Assembly (NCBI GenBank): GCA_900549705.1
Contig: URPI01000021.1
Location: 1 to 21,760 of the forward strand
DNA from: an uncultured Eubacteriales bacterium
Lineage (GTDB): Bacteria; Bacillota; Clostridia; Oscillospirales; Oscillospiraceae
Direction of reading: 5' to 3'
Length of the DNA: 21,760 nucleotides
Shown here piece after piece: positions 16,807 through 21,760 of the stretch. The notes under the pieces are model-generated. The model was not told the DNA's origin. It was given only the letters and a program-made list of their open reading frames with translations, and made no database searches. The stretch's first letter is position 1. Every line of letters starts with the position of its first letter. The position numbers and the translations under genes are program-made.

Positions 16807-16851
16807 TATTTGGAGGGCAGGAGAGAACTTCCGCTTTCAAGAAGTAAAAGC

Positions 16852-16881
16852 CTGTGCGATAGGGTGGGAAGGTTATGCCAA
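16852..16881 (+). promoter_or_regulatory. LytTR-type direct-repeat operator, site C
   Basis: Half-sites CTGTGCGAT (16852-16860) and TTATGCCAA (16873-16881) start 21 bp apart. The core GGAAGGTTATGC (16867-16878) is shared with sites A and B. The left half with its AGC prefix and the ATTGATTGT after the right half closely follow site B. It stands 66 bp before the GH3-A2 start codon. Confidence 0.65.
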
Positions 16882-16886
16882 ATTGA

Positions 16887-16915
16887 TTGTGAAAACCGTC
16901 GCAGCATTGTACAGT
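16887..16915 (+). promoter_or_regulatory. Predicted promoter of the GH3-A2/GH3-B2 operon
   Basis: TTGTGA (16887-16892), 17-bp spacer, TACAGT (16910-16915). Both boxes are poor matches to consensus, which suits a promoter that needs an activator. The -35 box starts 6 bp after site C, the same offset as at site B. Confidence 0.42.
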
Positions 16916-16947
16916 ATGCCTGTAATCAGAAAGAGGAGGTAACCCCA

Positions 16948-19908
16948 ATGAGTAAAAGCAAACAGAAAAAGGGAACCATATGGACAGTTCTGACCATCGT
17001 TCTGGCTGTCCTGACGCTGGTTTCCGCCGTGGCAATTCCGGTGACCGGCTATTTTGCCACAGCCATCAACGTGTCGCTGGGAGCGGCAACGCAAAAGGTC
17101 ATCCCTGACCCGGATGCCCAGATTTTCTTTTGGAGCAACTACGAAAATGAAGACGACCTGGTGGCTCACGAAAAGCAGCTGTGCCGTGACATTGAGGCAG
17201 AAGGTGCTGCCCTTCTGGTGAACCGGGACAATACCCTGCCTCTGGCAGAGGGGACGAAGTTCACCCCCTTCTCCCAGTCCTCCTTCCATCTGCTCTACGG
17301 CGGTACCGGATCCGGTCAGGTTTCTGCGGATGATGCAGTTTCCCTGAAAGCGGCGCTGGAAGAATCCTTTGGTGCGGATACCGTGAATCTGGATCAGTGG
17401 AAGTTCTACGCCACCTGCGGCTATGCCCGTGTGAATGCAGATACCACCGGCGGCAACCAGGCGCAGTATCGCATCAATGAAGTGCCCTGGGCAAAGTACC
17501 CCGATGCCCTGAAGAAGACCTGGGCACAGTACGGTGATGTGGCGCTGGTGGTGCTGGCTCGTTCCGGCGGTGAGGGCGCAGACCTGCCCAGCGGACTGCC
17601 GGAGCTGGAACCCTACATGACCGACGGCGACTATCTGCGGCTGAACCAGGATGAAATCGATATGTTCACCAATCTGGAGCAGCTGAAAAAGGAGGGCGTG
17701 TTCAAGAAGATTGTCGTCCTGCTGAACTCCTCCAACAGCCTCCAGCTGGACTTTGTGGATGACTATGGCATTGATGCCGTGCTGTGGGTCGGCGACGTGG
17801 GCATGACCGGCATCAACGCCGTGGCGGACATTCTGGCAGGCAAGGTCAATCCCTCCGGACGGATTGTGGATACCTTCCTGAAGGACAACCATTCTGCCCC
17901 CGCCATGCAGAACTTCGGCGCTTATCCCTATACCAACGGCGCAGACTACAAGGTTGCAACGGCGCAGAACAACACCGACCCCGGCATCAAGCAGTGCAAC
18001 CGGGATTATGTGGTGTATCAGGAGGGCATCTATGTCGGCTATCGCTACTACGAGACCCGGTATGAAGACTATGTGCTGAACCAGGGCAATGCCGGTGACT
18101 ACAGCTACGACAGCGATGTCGCATTTCCCTTCGGCTATGGCCTGAGCTATACAGACTTCGCTTATTCTGATTTCAAGATTACCGACCAGGGAGAAACCAT
18201 TCTGGCCGAGGTGGACGTGACCAACACCGGTAAGGTGGATGGCAAGCACACCGTGCAGATTTATTTCCAGTCTCCCTACACCCAATATGACATTGACAAT
18301 CAGGTGGAAAAGGCTTCCGTGGAAATCTGCGGCTTTGATAAGAAGTTCATTGAAGCAGGGAAGACCGAGCACTTTGCCATTACCGTGGAAAAGGAGGATC
18401 TGACCTCCTATGACCACATGAACGCCAAGACCTATATCATGGATGCCGGTGATTATTATTTCACTGTTGGCACCGATGCCCACAATGCCGTGAACAATAT
18501 CCTGATGGCAAAGGGGGCGGACAGCACCCGCATGAGCGGAACCGGCGACGCAGCCCTGACGGCAAAATGGACACTGGATACCCTGGACACCACCACCTAT
18601 GCCGTGTCCTCCGTTACCGGCAATGCAATCACCAACCGCTTTGAAAATGTTGACCTGAACAAGTATCCCGGTGCTGAGGATCAGACCATTACTTACCTGA
18701 CCCGGAGCAACTGGGTGGACACCTTCCCCAAGACGGTTTCTCTGCGCATCACCGAGTCCATGTGGGCGGACGGCCTGACGGACTCCGAGGAGGGCAGAAA
18801 GGCCATTGTTGCCAGGATGATTGAAACCTACTACCCGGATGCCTCCATGCCCACCATGGGCGCAGCGGGCAACCTGACCGCCTCTATGTTCGCAGAGAAG
18901 GATGCCGACGACCCTGATTGGGACAAGCTCATCAGCCAGGCTCCCTACAGCGAAATGACCAACGTTATCTACAACGGCTTCCACCTGACCCAGCCGGTTC
19001 CCTCCATCGGTCTGCCCGGCACCAACGACGAAAACGGACCCCAGGGCTTTACCAAGAGCCTGCTGGGCGGTGCCAGCGCCATGGCATATACCTCCGAGGA
19101 CGTGATGGCAGCCACCTATAACCTGGAACTGATTGAGGATATGGGTATGTGCATCGGTGAGGATTTCCTCCACGCCACCGATGGCTCCGGCACGGTGTTC
19201 TCCGGCATCTACGGACCCGGTGCAAACATCCACCGCACGCCCTACAGCGGTCGTAACTTTGAGTATTATTCCGAGGACGGCTGGCTGTCCGGCAAGGTTG
19301 CTGCCACCGAAGTGGCTGCCATTCAGAACCGGGGCGTGTACGTCTTCACCAAGCACTTTGCCCTGAACGACCAGGAGGAAGGCCGCTACGGCATCTCTAC
19401 CTGGGCAAACGAACAGGCCATCCGGGAACTGTATCTGGAAGGCTTTGAGGGCAGCGTCGTAGAGGGCGGCGGCATGGGTGTCATGAGCTCCTTCAACCGC
19501 CTGGGCGTTACCTGGAGCGGCGCACACCATGGCCTGATGACCGGCATCCTCCGGGAGGAATGGGGCATGAAGGGCGCAGCCATTACCGACTGCTCCGTCA
19601 TGGCAAACTATATGGATTACCGCATGGGCGTGCTGGCAGGTCAGGACCTGTGGGACGGCTACAGCAGCGGCATGGCAACGTTGGACGGCCTGGATAAAGA
19701 CCCTGCCATTGTTACCGCTGTTCAGAAGGCGGTCAAGCACATTGCCTATTCCATCTCCCACAGCCACGCCATGAACGTGGGCAACGCCACCATCAAGGTG
19801 ATTACTCCCTGGTGGCAGATGGCACTGTACTGCCTGACCGGCGGTCTGGCAGTGCTGACTGCCGGCGCTGCGTTCATGATGGTTCGCAGCCGGAAGAAGG
19901 CAAAATAA
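16948..19908 (+). CDS. Membrane-anchored, domain-permuted GH3 beta-glycosidase (GH3-A2)
   Basis: 986 residues. ATG 16948 is chosen because GAGGAGG lies 9 bases upstream and the following residues form the expected anchor; the open frame continues back to 16810 across site C and the promoter, so that extension is not real. Domain order is as in GH3-A1: basic start and helix (about 11-35), GH3 C-type domain (EGAALLVNRDNTLPL; ARSGGEGADL with acid/base Glu209), FnIII-like domain, TIM barrel with ENGPQGF in place of the usual DGP, NIHRTPYSGRNFEYYSED, KHFALNDQE and nucleophile Asp881 (ITDCS), then a C-terminal helix (about 956-978) and RSRKKAK. It is a close paralogue of GH3-A1; the FnIII-like region is nearly identical. 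The Asp of the DGP motif normally contacts the sugar in subsite -1, so its change to Asn is notable. It heads the fourth glycosidase unit. Confidence 0.88.
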   Translation: MSKSKQKKGTIWTVLTIVLAVLTLVSAVAIPVTGYFATAINVSLGAATQKVIPDPDAQIFFWSNYENEDDLVAHEKQLCRDIEAEGAALLVNRDNTLPLAEGTKFTPFSQSSFHLLYGGTGSGQVSADDAVSLKAALEESFGADTVNLDQWKFYATCGYARVNADTTGGNQAQYRINEVPWAKYPDALKKTWAQYGDVALVVLARSGGEGADLPSGLPELEPYMTDGDYLRLNQDEIDMFTNLEQLKKEGVFKKIVVLLNSSNSLQLDFVDDYGIDAVLWVGDVGMTGINAVADILAGKVNPSGRIVDTFLKDNHSAPAMQNFGAYPYTNGADYKVATAQNNTDPGIKQCNRDYVVYQEGIYVGYRYYETRYEDYVLNQGNAGDYSYDSDVAFPFGYGLSYTDFAYSDFKITDQGETILAEVDVTNTGKVDGKHTVQIYFQSPYTQYDIDNQVEKASVEICGFDKKFIEAGKTEHFAITVEKEDLTSYDHMNAKTYIMDAGDYYFTVGTDAHNAVNNILMAKGADSTRMSGTGDAALTAKWTLDTLDTTTYAVSSVTGNAITNRFENVDLNKYPGAEDQTITYLTRSNWVDTFPKTVSLRITESMWADGLTDSEEGRKAIVARMIETYYPDASMPTMGAAGNLTASMFAEKDADDPDWDKLISQAPYSEMTNVIYNGFHLTQPVPSIGLPGTNDENGPQGFTKSLLGGASAMAYTSEDVMAATYNLELIEDMGMCIGEDFLHATDGSGTVFSGIYGPGANIHRTPYSGRNFEYYSEDGWLSGKVAATEVAAIQNRGVYVFTKHFALNDQEEGRYGISTWANEQAIRELYLEGFEGSVVEGGGMGVMSSFNRLGVTWSGAHHGLMTGILREEWGMKGAAITDCSVMANYMDYRMGVLAGQDLWDGYSSGMATLDGLDKDPAIVTAVQKAVKHIAYSISHSHAMNVGNATIKVITPWWQMALYCLTGGLAVLTAGAAFMMVRSRKKAK
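18217..18284 (+). repeat. 68-bp identical segment shared with GH3-A1, copy 2
   Basis: Identical to 6469-6536 without a single change, although the two genes differ at many synonymous positions on both sides. It encodes the heart of the FnIII-like domain (VTNTGKVDGKHTVQIYFQ). Confidence 0.75.
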
Positions 19909-19936
19909 GGTTTCCTTCCATTTCTTTATAATTGCG

Positions 19937-19970
19937 TCCAGCCATGGGTAACCCCATGGCTGGATGTATA
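19937..19970 (+). terminator. Perfect 12-bp hairpin between GH3-A2 and GH3-B2
   Basis: TCCAGCCATGGG (19937-19948) pairs perfectly with CCCATGGCTGGA (19953-19964) around a TAAC loop. Only TGTATATAAA follows, not a proper T-run, so termination is likely partial. It could equally be an RNA processing or stability element that sets different levels of the two GH3 enzymes. Confidence 0.5.
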
Positions 19971-19999
19971 TAAACATCATCAATAAAGGAGGCAGCAAG

Positions 20000-21760
20000 A
20001 TGAAGAAACACCAAAAATGGCTTGGTCTGACCGCCGTTGGAGCAATTCTCCTGAGCATGGCAGTGAGCCTGAGCAGCTCTGCGTTCTATTATTCCGGCTA
20101 TGTGAATGCGGCATTGGGACTGACTGGAGAAAAAATTGCGGTGGAGGGGGATACCAATTATTACCCCAGCGCCTATGGAGAAAGGAATGCGGAGAATGCT
20201 CAGCGCCTGATTGCAGACGAAAAGGCACATTCCATTGCAGCCATGCACGAGGGCACGGTGATGCTTCGCAATGAAAACGGAGCGCTGCCGCTGAGTGCCA
20301 ACGAACGGAGAATTACGGTGTTCGGCAACAATGCAGCCGACCCGGTATACCGTGCCAACGCCGGAAACGCTTCCTTTGATGCCTCCTGTGGCGGCACGTT
20401 CTATGAAGCATTGGAGGCGGCGGGCTTCCAAATCAACCCCACCATCCGGGCATCTTATGAATCCAGCGGCGTTCGCAGGGTGTCCGTGGCAAGCCAGGGC
20501 AATTCCTCCATCGGAGAAGTCCCGGTGGAATTTTACACGGATGCCATGAAGCAGAGCTTTGCAGAAGATTATCAGGATGCGGCACTGGTGCTGCTCACCC
20601 GCTTTGCGGGCGAGGGCGTGGATCTGGATACCTGTGACGCAGAGGGGGTTCCCATGCTTTCCCTGCACAAAAGCGAAGCAGACCTACTGCGCATGGTAAA
20701 GGACAGCGGGAAATTCAATAAGATTATCGTCCTGGTCAACAGCCCCTTTGCCATGGACATTCAGTGGATTGAAAATCCCGAATACGGCGTGGATGCCTGC
20801 CTGGTGTTTGGCGCTACGGGCAACTATGGCTTCATCGGGCTGGCAGACATTCTCACCGGGAAAGCCGATGTCACCGGTCATCTGGCAGACACCTGGGCAG
20901 CATCCTCTTTGTCCAGCGCAGCAATGCAGAATTTTGGCGACTACCAGTTTACGAACCTGAATAAGCTCTATGCAGACCGGTATCTGGTGTATGCCGAGGA
21001 CATCTACGTTGGCTACAAGTATTACGAAACCCGCTATCAGGACGAGGTGCTGGGCATTAACAATGCCACCGGCAGCGCCGGTGCGTTTGTGGGCGACACC
21101 TGGTCTTATGCAGACGAGATGGCATATCCCTTCGGCTATGGCCTGAGTTATGCCGATTTTACCCAGGAAGTTCAGGACATTCAGTGGAATCAGCAGGAGC
21201 ATACCATTACCGCCAGCGTGAAGGTTACCAACAACGGCGGCTTCTCCGGTGCCTCCAAGAGCCTGGTGCAGCTTTATGCCCAGGCTCCCTATGAAACCGG
21301 AATGGTGCAAAAGCCGGCGGTGCAGCTGATTGGCTTCCAGAAGACGGGAGAACTGTCCGCCGGGGAAAGCGAAATTGTGACCGTCACCGTTTCCGACTAT
21401 TTCCTGGCAAGCTACGATGAAAATGCGGTCAACGGGGCGGACGAAACAAAGCAGGGCTGCTACATCCTGGACAAGGGCGACTATTATTTCGCCATTGGTT
21501 CCAACTGCCATGATGCCCTGAATAACATCCTCGCCGTACGCGGCATCAGCGGCATGGTGGATGAAAAGGGAGCGGCGGCAGCAGGGGACAGCGCCAAGGC
21601 AGTCTGCGTGAATCTGGCAGCCTATGACAACACCACCTGGGCGGTCAATCCCATCACCGGTGCAGTGGTGTCCAACCAGCTGCAAGACGCTGACCTGAAC
21701 GAATATCTGCCGGGTTCCGTTACCTATATGACCCGGGACAACTGGGAAACCTTCCCCAAG
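20000..21760 (+). CDS. Membrane-anchored, domain-permuted GH3 glycosidase (GH3-B2), 3' end outside the window
   Basis: An open frame from ATG 20000 runs unbroken through 587 codons to the window end. AAAGGAGG stands about 8 bases before the ATG. MKKHQKW and one helix (about 8-30) give a signal anchor. The GH3 C-type domain includes EGTVMLRNENGALPL and TRFAGEGVDL with acid/base Glu205. An FnIII-like domain covers about 390-480. A linker with PGSVTYMTRDNWETFPK, also present in GH3-B1 in similar form (TVTYLTRSDWNTFPE), is the last part seen. By analogy the TIM barrel with the nucleophile and the second anchor helix lie beyond 21760. It follows GH3-A2 by 91 bp, with a hairpin between them and no clear promoter of its own, so it is probably transcribed from the site C promoter. 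Confidence 0.85.
   Translation, partial: MKKHQKWLGLTAVGAILLSMAVSLSSSAFYYSGYVNAALGLTGEKIAVEGDTNYYPSAYGERNAENAQRLIADEKAHSIAAMHEGTVMLRNENGALPLSANERRITVFGNNAADPVYRANAGNASFDASCGGTFYEALEAAGFQINPTIRASYESSGVRRVSVASQGNSSIGEVPVEFYTDAMKQSFAEDYQDAALVLLTRFAGEGVDLDTCDAEGVPMLSLHKSEADLLRMVKDSGKFNKIIVLVNSPFAMDIQWIENPEYGVDACLVFGATGNYGFIGLADILTGKADVTGHLADTWAASSLSSAAMQNFGDYQFTNLNKLYADRYLVYAEDIYVGYKYYETRYQDEVLGINNATGSAGAFVGDTWSYADEMAYPFGYGLSYADFTQEVQDIQWNQQEHTITASVKVTNNGGFSGASKSLVQLYAQAPYETGMVQKPAVQLIGFQKTGELSAGESEIVTVTVSDYFLASYDENAVNGADETKQGCYILDKGDYYFAIGSNCHDALNNILAVRGISGMVDEKGAAAAGDSAKAVCVNLAAYDNTTWAVNPITGAVVSNQLQDADLNEYLPGSVTYMTRDNWETFPK

Noticed and set aside
16810..16947. N-terminal extension of GH3-A2
   Set aside because: The frame is open but crosses site C and the predicted promoter, and the codons do not look like protein. 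The ribosome site and anchor helix support ATG 16948.
20000..21760. Truncated GH3-B2 as a pseudogene
   Set aside because: No stop or frameshift occurs; the gene simply runs off the window end.
1..21760. CRISPR arrays, tRNA or rRNA genes, insertion sequences
   Set aside because: No regularly spaced repeats, cloverleaf-like segments, rRNA sequence or transposase frames with terminal inverted repeats were found.

Overview
The window reads as a chromosomal accessory region of an anaerobic, Gram-positive Clostridia-type gut bacterium, most likely of the Oscillospirales. This placement is inference. It rests on strong AGGAGG ribosome sites, moderately high G+C, several Sec lipoproteins with no outer-membrane genes, an AgrC/LytTR-type two-component system, and a flavinylated extracytoplasmic reductase. 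No RNA genes, CRISPR arrays or insertion sequences were seen.

Layout. (1) 1-264: leader with a REP-like hairpin and a promoter. (2) 265-2400: secreted reductase with two FMN-binding domains and one FAD domain, followed by a terminator. (3) 2401-2859: gene-free stretch with hairpins and regulatory site A. (4) 2860-8166: two-gene unit, a GH78-like lipoprotein and a membrane-anchored GH3 (GH3-A1), closed by a strong terminator. (5) 8211-10267, minus strand: LytTR response regulator and GHKL histidine kinase, joined by an ATGA overlap and driven by a perfect-consensus promoter. (6) 10458-16806, plus strand: lipoprotein, GH3-B1, four-helix membrane protein, second lipoprotein, then, after a hairpin, an SGNH-hydrolase lipoprotein. 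(7) 16948-21760 and beyond: GH3-A2 and GH3-B2, the latter cut by the window edge.

The GH3 enzymes are the centre of the region. The family's usual C-terminal domain and FnIII-like domain come first, and the TIM barrel carrying the nucleophile Asp comes last. The three complete ones have a transmembrane helix at each end, so the catalytic part would be an extracytoplasmic loop of roughly 900 residues. They fall into two subtypes, A and B, that alternate A-B-A-B.

Three of the four plus-strand transcription units (GH78/GH3-A1, the GH3-B1 operon, GH3-A2/B2) have just upstream of the predicted promoter the same element: two 9-bp half-sites with a 21-bp start-to-start distance and a 12-bp core (GGAAGGTTATGC) identical in all three. 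This spacing matches known LytTR (AgrA-type) binding sites, and one copy lies in the intergenic region shared with the LytTR regulator gene. I infer a local regulon in which an AgrC/AgrA-like system switches on a cell-surface deglycosylation machine: rhamnosidase-like, four beta-glycosidase-like enzymes and an esterase-like protein, with accessory lipoproteins and a small membrane protein. The flavin reductase lacks the element, so its link to the rest is only by proximity. The substrate is unknown; a plant glycoside or rhamnose-containing polysaccharide is a reasonable guess.
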